Assembly: GCF_026241755.1 (NCBI RefSeq)
Contig: NZ_JAPJDA010000007.1
Location: 1-64,000, forward strand
Origin: Salinimicrobium profundisediminis
GTDB taxonomy: Bacteria > Bacteroidota > Bacteroidia > Flavobacteriales > Flavobacteriaceae
Direction: 5' to 3'
Length of the DNA stretch: 64,000 nucleotides
Shown here: piece by piece, positions 11,385-19,680 of the stretch
How positions within the stretch are numbered: the first letter of the stretch is position 1
Layout: the number at the start of each line of letters is the position of its first letter
Program-made: the position numbers and the translations under genes
Notes under the pieces: model-generated
Seen by the model: the letters and a program-made list of their open reading frames with translations, nothing else
Database searches by the model: none
What the model was told of the DNA's origin: nothing

Positions 11385-11432
11385 TTACTTTACAATAACT
11401 TTGACTAATTTAACCAGCTCATTTCCCTTCAT
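11385..11432 (-). CDS. Candidate leuA leader peptide (15 aa, Leu/Val/Ile-rich)
   Basis: A 16-codon frame encodes MKGNELVKLVKVIVK and stops 12 bases before the leuA start. Seven of its fifteen residues are Leu, Val or Ile. The start codon sits in the loop of a small hairpin (ATTTCC/GGAAAT), and the frame begins about 30 bases downstream of the predicted transcript start. This suggests control of leuA by ribosome pausing at branched-chain codons. No terminator lies between it and leuA, so any effect would be translational rather than classical attenuation. It could be chance. Confidence 0.4.
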   Translation of the reverse strand: MKGNELVKLVKVIVK

Positions 11433-11467
11433 AGGAAATAAATACCTGTTATTACGACAATTAAATA

Positions 11468-11499
11468 TAAAATTAGAGTTTAAAGTATTTGATTTTCAA
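11468..11499 (-). promoter_or_regulatory. Candidate leuACDB promoter
   Basis: On the minus strand TTG (11499-11497) lies 21 bases before TAATTTTA (11475-11468). This is the same -7 variant as the proposed ilv promoter, and the spacing fits the flavobacterial TTG-N17-23-TAnnTTTG rule. The implied start near 11461 leaves a leader of about 90 bases that contains the small Leu/Val-rich frame. Confidence 0.45.
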
Positions 11500-11523
11500 T
11501 AAGTTGCACCTGATCTTGTTACA

Positions 11524-13068
11524 ATGACCAATGAATTAACCGATAACCTGTTTTCTCTTATTAAGTCACTTTCACCTTCCGAAAAACGACAGTTTACCCT
11601 GTACGTTGGCCGAATTGGGGTGAATAGTGACAGTAAATTTCTAAACCTGTTCAAAGTAATGTCCAGGCAAAAGAAATATGATGAAGAATATATTCTAAAG
11701 AATACAGCGATAAGCAAACAGCAGCTTTCCAACATCAAAGCCCATCTTTATAAGCAGTTACTCATAAGTCTAAAATTAAATCCCGTACATCAAAGTGTAC
11801 CTATTAATATTAGGGAGCAGATGGATTTTGCTTACATCTTATATCGAAAAGGGCTTTATAAACAAAGCCTTAAGATCCTGGAGAAAGTGAAGGCTACAGC
11901 ACTGCATTATGAAGAGAAAGTACTGGCTTATGATATTCTTGAGTGGGAGAAGATCATCGAGTCTCAATACATCACCCGCAGTACGCACAACAGGGCAGAG
12001 ACCCTGGTACAGGAAACTAAAGACCTCACCGAACTCAATCTCATTTCGGGAAAGCTCTCCAACCTTTCCCTTCAGCTTTATAACATTTTTCTGAAGATGG
12101 GCCACGCCCGTACTCAGGAAGAATCGGATACTATTCGTGATTATTTCAAACAAAATCTGCCCGAATTTGATATTGCAAAACTCGGTTTCCGGGAAAAGCT
12201 GTGGTTATATAAAGCCCATTTGTGGTATAGCTTTATTTCCCAGAATTTTATTTCCTGTTACCGGTATTCTTCCAAATGGATAGATCTTTTTAAGGAATAT
12301 CCTCACCTCATTAGCGTGCACCCTGTTTCTTATTTAAAAGGAAATCACTATTTGCTGGAATCGTTGTTTTATCTCAATCATACTGCACTTTTTGAAAAGA
12401 CGCTCAAACATCTCGAGGAAACTCTAAAAGACCCCAAAATTCCTGATGATGACAACATAGGCACCCTGTCGTTTCTCTACGTTTATTCAAATAAACTCAA
12501 CCTTAGGTTTATGAAAGGAGATTTTGATAACGGGGATACGCTGGTAGAGAAAATTGAGAAGAAAATCAAGAAGTATGGCTCCCGGATAGATGGGCACCAT
12601 ATCATGATTTTCTACTATAAAATTGCCTCTTTATACTTCGGAAATGGAAATTACACAAAGTGTATAGACTTTCTGAAAAGGATCATTGACAATAAATCTT
12701 TGGAAGTAAGGGAAGACCTCATGTGCTTCTCAAGAATTCTAAACCTTGTTGCCCATTACGAGGCAGGAAAGGATTATCATCTTGAAAGCCTGGTGAAGTC
12801 AACGTACAAATTCCTTATTAAAATGAACGATATGCATAAAGTTCAAAAGGAAATGATAAGGTTTCTTCGGAATTTACCCGAAGTTTCTCCTCTGTACATT
12901 AAAGATGAATTTAGGAAGCTTCACAGTACGCTGAAGGTTTACGAAGATCATCCTTATGAACGAAGGGCATTCTTATATCTTGATATACTGTCCTGGCTCG
13001 AAAGCCGGATTGAAGACCGGCCTGTTGCCGAAATTATTGCCGAAAAGGTGAAACTGGTCTCCAGGTAA
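11524..13068 (+). CDS. Conserved hypothetical helical-repeat (TPR-like) protein
   Basis: I do not recognise a named function. The 514-aa product has no signal peptide or membrane segment and is composed of amphipathic helices with TPR-like spacing (for example FAYILYRKGLYKQSLKILEKV and the repeated Tyr/Leu-rich stretches further on). The N-terminal part, about residues 1-85 (SLSPSEKRQFTLYVGR), is charged and distinct. Family knowledge suggests similar proteins are widespread in Flavobacteriia beside leu genes. It is divergent from leuA and convergent with the pseudouridine synthase gene, 6 bases away. Confidence 0.85.
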   Translation: MTNELTDNLFSLIKSLSPSEKRQFTLYVGRIGVNSDSKFLNLFKVMSRQKKYDEEYILKNTAISKQQLSNIKAHLYKQLLISLKLNPVHQSVPINIREQMDFAYILYRKGLYKQSLKILEKVKATALHYEEKVLAYDILEWEKIIESQYITRSTHNRAETLVQETKDLTELNLISGKLSNLSLQLYNIFLKMGHARTQEESDTIRDYFKQNLPEFDIAKLGFREKLWLYKAHLWYSFISQNFISCYRYSSKWIDLFKEYPHLISVHPVSYLKGNHYLLESLFYLNHTALFEKTLKHLEETLKDPKIPDDDNIGTLSFLYVYSNKLNLRFMKGDFDNGDTLVEKIEKKIKKYGSRIDGHHIMIFYYKIASLYFGNGNYTKCIDFLKRIIDNKSLEVREDLMCFSRILNLVAHYEAGKDYHLESLVKSTYKFLIKMNDMHKVQKEMIRFLRNLPEVSPLYIKDEFRKLHSTLKVYEDHPYERRAFLYLDILSWLESRIEDRPVAEIIAEKVKLVSR

Positions 13069-13074
13069 GAAAGA

Positions 13075-13785
13075 TCAGGCCCTGGAAGCCTCCCATATGG
13101 GATCATTTGGTGGCGGAGCAATGACTTCCAGCATTTCCTTTTTTACCGGATGGTTAAAAACCAGCTTCCGGGCATGTAGGTGAATACTGCCGTCTTTATT
13201 GCTGCGGTCAAAACCGTACTTGAGATCACCTTTTATTGGGCAGCCGATAGAAGATAACTGGCTCCTAATCTGGTGATGCCTGCCGGTATGCAAATCGATC
13301 TCCAGGAGGTAATAATTATTTAGTTCTTTTATAACCCGGTACTCTAAAATGGCTTTTTTGGAGTCTGGTACTTCCTTGATGTGTGCGTAAGATTTATTCT
13401 GTTTAGGATTTCGCTTCATGAAATGCACCAAGGTGTCCTGTTGCTTTGGCGGAGCATTCTTTACCACTGCCCAATACGTCTTTTTCGCCTCCTTTTCTTT
13501 AAATAGCTTGTTGAGACGGGGAAGTGCCTTAGAGGTTTTGGAGAACAACACAATCCCGCTGGTAGGGCGATCGAGTCGATGGACAACTCCAAGATATACA
13601 TTTCCGGGTTTATCGTACTTGATCTTGATATATTCCTTTACCACTTCGCTAAGTGGCACATCTCCTGTTTTATCCCCCTGCACTATATCCCCAGGACGTT
13701 TATTTACGATGATCAAATGATTGTCTTCGTAAAGTACCAGAAGGTTTTGAGGAGTGGAAATTGTTTTGTGTTCCAAAAATGGCAA
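13075..13785 (-). CDS. RluA-family RNA pseudouridine synthase
   Basis: This enzyme isomerises uridine to pseudouridine in rRNA or tRNA. The 236-aa protein is the short RluA/RluC-like type lacking an N-terminal S4 domain. The catalytic motif VVHRLDRPTSGIVLFSKT contains the nucleophilic Asp, and LEIDLHTGRHHQIRSQ and GDLKYG are the other family motifs. The exact target cannot be told from sequence. Only 3 bases separate it from the upstream membrane-protein gene, which suggests co-transcription. Confidence 0.93.
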   Translation of the reverse strand: MPFLEHKTISTPQNLLVLYEDNHLIIVNKRPGDIVQGDKTGDVPLSEVVKEYIKIKYDKPGNVYLGVVHRLDRPTSGIVLFSKTSKALPRLNKLFKEKEAKKTYWAVVKNAPPKQQDTLVHFMKRNPKQNKSYAHIKEVPDSKKAILEYRVIKELNNYYLLEIDLHTGRHHQIRSQLSSIGCPIKGDLKYGFDRSNKDGSIHLHARKLVFNHPVKKEMLEVIAPPPNDPIWEASRA

Positions 13786-13788
13786 ATT

Positions 13789-14205
13789 TTAAATGGGTTT
13801 TGTAGCATAGCCAACAAACGGATTTTGCTCCACTTCCAAAGAACCCAAAGTGCTTAAGAGTTTGTGCAACGAGTCGTTTTCTATGACTTCAGTATTGATG
13901 CTAAGCTTTTCTTCGGAAGTAAAAAGTTTTATCCTGCCGGGAAAAGACTGTACCTGCTCAATTTTATCAAGCTCAATTGATTTCTTTCGGAGAGAATTCT
14001 TTGTTAATAATCTTTTTTGAATACTCAGATATTGATGCTTTTTTTCAAAAAAGAAAGTGCCAACCAATAATATTCCGAGGAGAAGCTGAAAAGAAGTGAA
14101 ATAGCTGGCGGTTCCTTCATATATTTTGAGACCACCTAAAATGACGAAAAGTCCTCCCAACACAAGGTTGGAATAAAGTCGCCTTTTTGAATACGCTATT
14201 TTCAT
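13789..14205 (-). CDS. Small membrane protein with a PH-like C-terminal half
   Basis: The function is unknown. The 138-aa protein has two hydrophobic segments (about residues 11-27 and 37-52) followed by a soluble, beta-rich tail (KHQYLSIQKRLLTKNSLRKKSIELDKI...) resembling the bacterial PH/YdbT-type architecture. That resemblance is an inference from pattern only. It lies between panB and the pseudouridine synthase gene, in the same direction and closely spaced. Confidence 0.8.
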   Translation of the reverse strand: MKIAYSKRRLYSNLVLGGLFVILGGLKIYEGTASYFTSFQLLLGILLVGTFFFEKKHQYLSIQKRLLTKNSLRKKSIELDKIEQVQSFPGRIKLFTSEEKLSINTEVIENDSLHKLLSTLGSLEVEQNPFVGYATKPI

Positions 14206-14250
14206 TATTTACAGTTACTTCTCAGAACCAACTCCTAACTCTGAACTTCT

Positions 14251-15069
14251 CTAATATTGTTCATCATCTGATGGGAAATTCCTGCTCTTCACATCATCCC
14301 GATATTGCTCGAACGCCTTCGTCATTTCTGAATACAGGTCTAAATACCTTCTTAGGAATCTTGGATTAAACTCGTGGGTCATACCAATCATGTCGTGAAC
14401 TACAAGTACCTGTCCGTCAACACCATTTCCGGCGCCAATTCCAATTACAGGAATGGTTAAGCTTTCAGCAACTTCTTTGGCCAGTTTGGCAGGTACTTTT
14501 TCTAATACCAGTGCAAAACAACCGGCTTTTTCGAGCATAAGCGCATCGGTTTTCAGTTTTTCAGCTTCAGCTTCTTCTTTAGCACGTACCGTGTAGGTTC
14601 CAAATTTGTAGATGGACTGCGGAGTTAACCCTAGGTGGCCCATCACCGGAATTCCGGCGTTAAGGATACGTTTTACGGAATCTTTGATCTCTTTTCCACC
14701 TTCCAGCTTCACTGCATGTCCGCCGCTTTCTTTCATGATCCTTATCGCTGAACGCAAGGCTTCTTTTGGATCACTTTGATAGCTTCCGAAGGGAAGATCA
14801 ACAACCACCAAGGCCCGTTCTACCGCCCGCACCACACTAACCGCATGATAGATCATCTGGTCAAGCGTAATAGGAAGTGTAGTTTCATGTCCCGCCATCA
14901 CATTACTGGCCGAATCTCCTACCAAAATTACGTCTATCCCTGCACCGTCAACTATTTTTGCCATCGAAAAGTCATAGGAGGTAAGCATTGAAATTTTCTC
15001 TCCCTGGGCTTTCATTTCAACCAGCGATTTGGTAGTGATTCTTTTATATTGCTTCTTGGCGACTGACAT
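14251..15069 (-). CDS. panB: 3-methyl-2-oxobutanoate hydroxymethyltransferase
   Basis: This transfers a hydroxymethyl group from methylene-tetrahydrofolate to 2-oxoisovalerate, the first step to pantothenate (EC 2.1.2.11). The 272-aa protein shows the family motifs [37 protein letters not shown] and [12 protein letters not shown], and the C-terminal [15 protein letters not shown]. Its substrate comes from the ilv pathway at the left of the window, but no other pantothenate genes are adjacent. Confidence 0.97.
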   Translation of the reverse strand: MSVAKKQYKRITTKSLVEMKAQGEKISMLTSYDFSMAKIVDGAGIDVILVGDSASNVMAGHETTLPITLDQMIYHAVSVVRAVERALVVVDLPFGSYQSDPKEALRSAIRIMKESGGHAVKLEGGKEIKDSVKRILNAGIPVMGHLGLTPQSIYKFGTYTVRAKEEAEAEKLKTDALMLEKAGCFALVLEKVPAKLAKEVAESLTIPVIGIGAGNGVDGQVLVVHDMIGMTHEFNPRFLRRYLDLYSEMTKAFEQYRDDVKSRNFPSDDEQY

Positions 15070-15124
15070 AGTTGTAAAATTAAAATTCAGGTAAAAGTAC
15101 TAAATTACATTCAAAACTGAACAC

Positions 15125-15601
15125 ATGAAAAGACTTGTAACCACTGCTGTTTTTGTCATTTTTGGCACCCTGGCTTTCGCGCAGACCTCTTCGGAAGAAG
15201 AAAAGGTAAAAGAAGTGGTGCATACTTTTTTTGAAGGTTTCCATGCCAGGGATTCTTTGATGATGAAATCCGTTTTTTATGAAGATCCTGTGATACAGAC
15301 TATTGCAAAGGGAGAAGACGGGGTCCCACAATTAGTGAATGAGGAGCTTGAAAAGCTGCTGAAAGGAATTGTTTCCATTCCTCTGAAGACTACTTTCAAG
15401 GAAGTGCTTCACGAGTATGTGATCAAAATCGATGGCGACATGGCAAATGCCTGGACGCCTTATTCTTTTTACCTTAATGACACCTTTAGCCACTGCGGCG
15501 TGAATAATTTTCAGCTTTTGAAGCAGAAGGGCGAATGGAAGATCATTTATCTTATTGATACCAGAAGGAGGGAAGGTTGTGAATATAAGAAACTCAAATA
15601 G
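15125..15601 (+). CDS. Secreted NTF2/SnoaL-like protein
   Basis: The 158-aa product starts with a signal peptide (MKRLVTTAVFVIFGTLAFAQ, cleavage probably after AFA) followed by an NTF2-like alpha+beta cone fold, as judged from EEEKVKEVVHTFFEGFHARD and the C-terminal strand GEWKIIYLIDTRRR. Many Bacteroidota encode such exported DUF4440-like proteins of unknown function. It is separated by one base from the DinB gene, so the two probably form an operon. Confidence 0.85.
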   Translation: MKRLVTTAVFVIFGTLAFAQTSSEEEKVKEVVHTFFEGFHARDSLMMKSVFYEDPVIQTIAKGEDGVPQLVNEELEKLLKGIVSIPLKTTFKEVLHEYVIKIDGDMANAWTPYSFYLNDTFSHCGVNNFQLLKQKGEWKIIYLIDTRRREGCEYKKLK

Positions 15602-15602
15602 C

Positions 15603-16061
15603 ATGGAAACACAAAGATTAAAACAGGAATTTTCACAACTCTATAATGGCGATCCATGGATTGATGTCACTCTGAAGCAGACACTTCATGAAATTTCTGC
15701 GGAAAAAGCTTTTAAAAAAATTGCTGAAGGCCGAAATTCCATTTGGCAAATCCTCAATCATATCATTGAGTGGCGGCGCATGATCCTGAAGCGTTTATCT
15801 GGCACTATTGTCCCTGTTCCCGAAGATAATTTTATTAGAAAAATTGAAGATCCTTCTGAAGAGGCGTGGCAGCGGACTTTGCAGGATCTGGAAGAGACCC
15901 AGCAGGAATGGCTGTTATTTTTTGATGGCTTAAAAGATGAAGATCTCGAAAAGACCTATCCGGGGAACGGGCAGCGGTTTTATTATTTGATCCAGGGGAT
16001 CATTCAACATGATGCTTATCATTTGGGGCAGATTGTGTTGCTTTCGAAGCTACAGTACTAG
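15603..16061 (+). CDS. DinB-family protein
   Basis: The start at 15603 (METQRLKQEFSQLYNG) is chosen because the preceding gene stops at 15601; this gives 152 aa. DinB-like four-helix proteins often bind a metal through three His residues, and candidates here are the His in ILNHIIEWR and two in IIQHDAYHLGQIV. Related families act as thiol-dependent transferases or are stress-induced, but the substrate is unknown here. Confidence 0.88.
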   Translation: METQRLKQEFSQLYNGDPWIDVTLKQTLHEISAEKAFKKIAEGRNSIWQILNHIIEWRRMILKRLSGTIVPVPEDNFIRKIEDPSEEAWQRTLQDLEETQQEWLLFFDGLKDEDLEKTYPGNGQRFYYLIQGIIQHDAYHLGQIVLLSKLQY

Positions 16062-16079
16062 GTTTGGTTTGGTGGACTT

Positions 16080-16375
16080 CGTCCCGCTGCGCGGGTGTAA
16101 CCCCTGACCACCCCGTCAGGCTATCGCCTGCCACCCCTCCTTGAAAAAAGGAGGGGAGCTGTTGGAGACATTTCCGCTCCGCGAAACCCTCCACAAGTGG
16201 AGAAGTTGTCTTTAAGCTGGTTTCGCTCCGCGTTCACTCTGCCTGCGGCAGGAAGGGATCTTCTTTAGCGGAGGTTGTCTCCTGAACCTGCCTTCAGGCA
16301 GGGAAGTTGCCCGCAACTTCAAAGTGTTCCCCTCCTTTTTTCAAGGAGGGGTGCCCGCAGGGTGGGGAGGTTTAA
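16080..16375. repeat. Palindrome-dense intergenic repeat cluster
   Basis: This roughly 300-base gene-free stretch is packed with hairpins: CCCGCTGCGCGGG near 16083, CCCCTCCTT/AAGGAGGGG at 16134-16156, CTGCCTGCGGCAGG near 16240, CCTGCCTTCAGGCAGG near 16288, GAAGTTGCCCGCAACTTC at 16303-16320, and CCCCTCC/GGAGGGG at 16329-16351. The first and last CCCCTCC units, with their flanks, are inverted copies of each other. Base composition is much richer in G+C than the surrounding genes. A shorter relative follows dnaK at 21606-21640. Confidence 0.75.
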
Positions 16376-17805
16376 CAGTCACTCAAACTCACCCTTACCG
16401 CCAGTCCACCTTCTGAAGTCTCTTTGTACTTTGAGTTCATATCTTTTGCAGTTTCCCACATAGTTTCGATCACCTTATCGAGCGGAACTTTAGCGTGGAT
16501 AGAATCTGCATCCATGGCCATTTCGGCGGCGTTAATGGCTTTTATGGCACCCATGGAGTTTCTCTCAATACAGGGGATTTGAACCAATCCGGCGATAGGG
16601 TCACAGGTGAGGCCGAGGTGGTGTTCCATGGCAATTTCAGAAGCCATCATCACCTGCTCGGGAGTACCGCCCATGACTTCGGCCAAAGCCCCGGCAGCCA
16701 TGGAGGAGGAAACCCCGATTTCTGCCTGGCAACCTCCCATAGCTGCCGATATGGTAGCCCCTTTTTTAAATAAACTTCCAATTTCTCCGGCAACGAGTAG
16801 GAACTGTTTGATCTTTTCAAATCCGGCGTTGTGGTTTTCAATCGTGAGATAATACATGAGCACAGCAGGAATCACTCCGGCACTACCATTGGTTGGTGCG
16901 GTGACAACTCTACCAAGAGATGCGTTCACTTCATTTACTCCCAAAGCGAAACAGCTAACCCACTTGAGAATGGACCGGAATTTTACTTCGGTATTTCGAA
17001 TGGCTTCAATCCATTCTTCCTTGGTGTCATACTTTGAATCTCCAATGAGCTTCTTGTGAGAATCGGGAGCACGGCGGCGCACGTTTAGTCCGCCGGGAAG
17101 TGTACCTTCAGTATGGCAGCCCAGGTACATAGATTCCAGCATTACATCCCATACAGCTTTGAGTCCGGCGTCAATTTCTTCTTCAGTCCGAAGGGATTTT
17201 TCATTCTCATAAACTATTTCGGAAATCTTCTTATTCTCCTGTTTGCAAAATGCCGCAAGATCAGTTCCTTTTACAATTGGAAAAGGGAATTCCTTGAATT
17301 TCTTCAGCTGCTTCTTGGCATTCTTTCGTTCTTCCTTTACTACAAATCCGCCGCCAATAGAATAGAACGTGGAGGAGGTTGTTTTTCCGGAGGAAAGTCG
17401 GGCTGTGAATTTCATTCCGTTAGGATGAAATGGCAGGAACTTCTTGTTAAAAACGATATCGTTTTCGAGGCTAAAGTCAATACTGCGCTCGCCGTTCAGA
17501 TTAAGCCGGTTAAAAGTACGGATGTTATTAATCTCGGGATCAATATTCTCTACGGGAACAGTGACAGGATCATAGCCTAAAAGCCCAAGGACAGAGGCAA
17601 GATCTGTAGCGTGGCCTTTTCCGGTAAGGGAAAGAGATCCGTACAGGTTGATGGTCACCTTTTCTACTTCATCAAATTTTCCGGCTTGCTTTAATTCCCC
17701 GATCCACCTTTCGGCTGCCCGCCATGGGCCAAGGGTGTGGGAGCTGGAAGGACCAACTCCTATTTTAAGCATGTCAAAAACGCTGATACTTTCGATTTTT
17801 TGCAT
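16372..17805 (-). CDS. sdaA: L-serine ammonia-lyase, iron-sulfur type
   Basis: It deaminates serine to pyruvate (EC 4.3.1.17). The 477-aa single chain has the beta domain first ([27 protein letters not shown]), then the alpha domain with the Fe-S cysteines in [20 protein letters not shown] and the Gly/Ala-rich [20 protein letters not shown]. This fused arrangement is the usual Gram-negative form. The gene ends at the edge of the repeat cluster. Confidence 0.96.
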   Translation of the reverse strand: MQKIESISVFDMLKIGVGPSSSHTLGPWRAAERWIGELKQAGKFDEVEKVTINLYGSLSLTGKGHATDLASVLGLLGYDPVTVPVENIDPEINNIRTFNRLNLNGERSIDFSLENDIVFNKKFLPFHPNGMKFTARLSSGKTTSSTFYSIGGGFVVKEERKNAKKQLKKFKEFPFPIVKGTDLAAFCKQENKKISEIVYENEKSLRTEEEIDAGLKAVWDVMLESMYLGCHTEGTLPGGLNVRRRAPDSHKKLIGDSKYDTKEEWIEAIRNTEVKFRSILKWVSCFALGVNEVNASLGRVVTAPTNGSAGVIPAVLMYYLTIENHNAGFEKIKQFLLVAGEIGSLFKKGATISAAMGGCQAEIGVSSSMAAGALAEVMGGTPEQVMMASEIAMEHHLGLTCDPIAGLVQIPCIERNSMGAIKAINAAEMAMDADSIHAKVPLDKVIETMWETAKDMNSKYKETSEGGLAVRVSLSDC

Positions 17806-17862
17806 TCAGGAATAAAAATTTGGGTAAAATTAAATCTTTCTTTTTGAATGACCGTATAAAAT

Positions 17863-17904
17863 AATTAGGAAATAATCCATGTTATTATGGAATATTTCCT
17901 AATT
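17863..17904. promoter_or_regulatory. 42-bp near-perfect palindrome upstream of umuD (candidate operator)
   Basis: Two 18-base arms (17863-17880 and 17887-17904) match in inverted orientation at 17 of 18 positions around the 6-base spacer GTTATT. The palindrome ends 7 bases before the umuD start and overlaps the -7-like element at 17901. This is where a dimeric repressor for a damage-inducible operon would be expected to bind. No E. coli-type LexA box is present. Confidence 0.6.
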
Positions 17905-17908
17905 TTGA
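17901..17908 (+). promoter_or_regulatory. -7 promoter element before umuDC
   Basis: TAATTTTG is an exact match to TAnnTTTG. No exact TTG lies 17-23 bases upstream (the palindrome occupies that space), so only half of the promoter consensus is met. A transcript from here would have almost no leader before the umuD start at 17912. Confidence 0.35.
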
Positions 17909-17911
17909 AGC

Positions 17912-18280
17912 ATGCAAGTAAATACTTTTGGAAAGATACAGAAGCGAAAAGAAAGACACGCTGCAGAAGTTTCAAAGCAAACAGGGTTTCCTAGTGCGGC
18001 TACTCATTATTACGAGGCGCCAATAGATTTAAATAGTGAATTGATTTACAATCAGGATGCGACATTTTTCATTAGAGTTGAAGGCAATAACTGGTCTAAA
18101 TTTAATATTTGGGATAAAGATGTTCTAATTATAGACCGGTCTATGGAGCTTAAACCAGGTCGTATTGCACTTATAATAAAAGATGGGGAATTTGATATTG
18201 TGCAATTTTCAGGTAAATCTACGCAGCCTGAATTTCTGTTGTGGGGGGTGGTTACTTATATAATTCATGCTATGATATGA
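17912..18280 (+). CDS. umuD: UmuD-like protein lacking the protease dyad
   Basis: UmuD is normally an S24 peptidase that cleaves itself to UmuD' and joins UmuC as DNA polymerase V. This 122-aa protein aligns without gaps to E. coli UmuD through about residue 97: TGFPS at 24-28, PIDLN, and a DGEF motif at 91-94. The catalytic Ser60 (GDSM) is Asn60 (GNNW), the catalytic Lys97 is Val97, and the cleavage-site Cys24-Gly25 is Thr24-Gly25. About 20 residues before the final strand are also missing. It retains WGVVTYIIH at the end and overlaps umuC by 4 bases. It is probably a non-cleaving structural partner. Confidence 0.85.
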   Translation: MQVNTFGKIQKRKERHAAEVSKQTGFPSAATHYYEAPIDLNSELIYNQDATFFIRVEGNNWSKFNIWDKDVLIIDRSMELKPGRIALIIKDGEFDIVQFSGKSTQPEFLLWGVVTYIIHAMI

Positions 18281-19554
18281 TTGCAATGGTAGATTGTAAT
18301 AGCTTTTATGCTTCCTGCGAACAAGTTTTTAGACCCGATCTTTTGGGGAAGCCGGTAGTAGTGTTAAGCAACAATGATGGCTGTGTAATAGCAGCAAATA
18401 AAGAGGCTAAATCTCTGGCACATATCCCCATGTTTGAGCCTGTCTTTAAGATTAAAGATATTCTGGAAAAAAATAATGTGACTTTCTTTTCTTCTAATTA
18501 CACCTTATATGGAGAAATGTCCCAGCGGGTGATGAATATTTTGAAGACTTTTTCTCCAATGGTAGAAGTTTACAGTATTGATGAAGCTTTTGTAGAATTA
18601 ACTGGCATAAATCATTTAGACCTTCCTAAGTACGGCAGCAATATTAAAGAACAGATTCTTCGGTATACGGGTTTACCGGTGGGGGTAGGTATTGCTCCTA
18701 CAAAGGTTCTGGCTAAACTGGCAAACCGGATAGCTAAAAAAGAGGAAGTGCACGACCATGTATATATAATTGATTCTGAAGAAAAAAGAAAAGCAGCTTT
18801 AAAAAAAGTAAAAATTGGTGATGTATGGGGAATAGGAAGGCAACATGCCAGGCGGCTTCAGGAAAAGAAAGTGTTTACTGCGTTTGATTTTGCACACAAC
18901 ACGCCTCTTGCCTGGGTGCGTAAGGAGATGACTGTAGTTGGAGAACGTTTGTGGCGTGAATTGAGAGGGGAATCATGTATAGAATTTACCACTATCCCTA
19001 AACCTAAAAAAGGAATAGGTACAGCAAAGTCCTTCGGAAAGCGACTGGAAGATCTCGACATGATTGAAGAAGCATGTGCTTATTACATTAGCGAGGTAAG
19101 CGAGGTGATGCGGGCACAGGGTTCATGCGCTTCATATGTGCAGGTGTTTGTGCATACCAATTATCACAGTAAAATTGATAAACGATATTCTGAAAGTTGT
19201 ACTGTGACTTTGCCTGTTCCTACCAATAATACATTTGTTTTGATAAGCGAAGCAAGAAAAGCCTTACATAGAATATATAAACCAGGTTTTCGCTATAAGA
19301 AAGTAGGAGTTAATTTGAGCGGAATTATTCCACAGGAATATGTGCAGGCTAATTTATTTGAACAACCTTCCAAAATTTCTAATCCTGTGCTTATGAAAGT
19401 TTTTGATGGTATCAATAACAAATATGGAAAGGCCACAGTCGCTTCAGCTATTACCGGCAGACGAAAGCAGGAATGGGAGCTTATTAAAAAACATCGAAGC
19501 CCGTATTATACCACACAATGGCAGGAACTTCTTAAGGTAGGCAGTAGGTCTTAA
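18277..19554 (+). CDS. umuC: DNA polymerase V catalytic subunit (Y-family)
   Basis: This is an error-prone translesion polymerase. The start at 18277 (MIAMVDCNSFYASCEQVF) overlaps the umuD stop (ATGA) and gives 425 aa, the normal UmuC length. The palm carries the metal-binding MVDCNSFYASCE and VYSIDEAFVEL. The helix-hairpin-helix region VWGIGRQHARRLQ and the C-terminal little-finger and DUF4113 segments are intact. Codon use and length look normal, so the polymerase appears functional although its UmuD partner has lost its active site. Confidence 0.97.
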   Translation: MIAMVDCNSFYASCEQVFRPDLLGKPVVVLSNNDGCVIAANKEAKSLAHIPMFEPVFKIKDILEKNNVTFFSSNYTLYGEMSQRVMNILKTFSPMVEVYSIDEAFVELTGINHLDLPKYGSNIKEQILRYTGLPVGVGIAPTKVLAKLANRIAKKEEVHDHVYIIDSEEKRKAALKKVKIGDVWGIGRQHARRLQEKKVFTAFDFAHNTPLAWVRKEMTVVGERLWRELRGESCIEFTTIPKPKKGIGTAKSFGKRLEDLDMIEEACAYYISEVSEVMRAQGSCASYVQVFVHTNYHSKIDKRYSESCTVTLPVPTNNTFVLISEARKALHRIYKPGFRYKKVGVNLSGIIPQEYVQANLFEQPSKISNPVLMKVFDGINNKYGKATVASAITGRRKQEWELIKKHRSPYYTTQWQELLKVGSRS

Positions 19555-19584
19555 CTTGAAGGAGTCAGCTATCTGTCTTTCTTT

Positions 19585-19601
19585 TATGACATCCTGTCAT
19601 A
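19585..19601. promoter_or_regulatory. Perfect inverted repeat upstream of dnaK
   Basis: TATGACA (19585) and TGTCATA (19601) form a perfect 7-bp inverted repeat around TCC. It abuts a TAATTTCG sequence at 19602 that differs by one base from the -7 consensus. It does not match CIRCE. It may be an operator or part of the heat-inducible promoter of dnaK. Confidence 0.4.
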
Positions 19602-19633
19602 TAATTTCGGGTGGCATAATGATTGACTTTAAG

Positions 19634-19672
19634 AGGTTGTTCAAAAAAATCAGAAATAATAAATAACAACCT
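19634..19672 (+). promoter_or_regulatory. 5' untranslated hairpin before the dnaK start
   Basis: AGGTTGTT (19634-19641) pairs perfectly with AACAACCT (19665-19672), leaving a 23-base A-rich loop. The 3' arm ends 8 bases before the dnaK ATG, so folding could limit ribosome access. Weak stems next to heat-shock starts can act as thermosensors, but that role here is only inference. Confidence 0.3.
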
Positions 19673-19680
19673 ATAGAATT

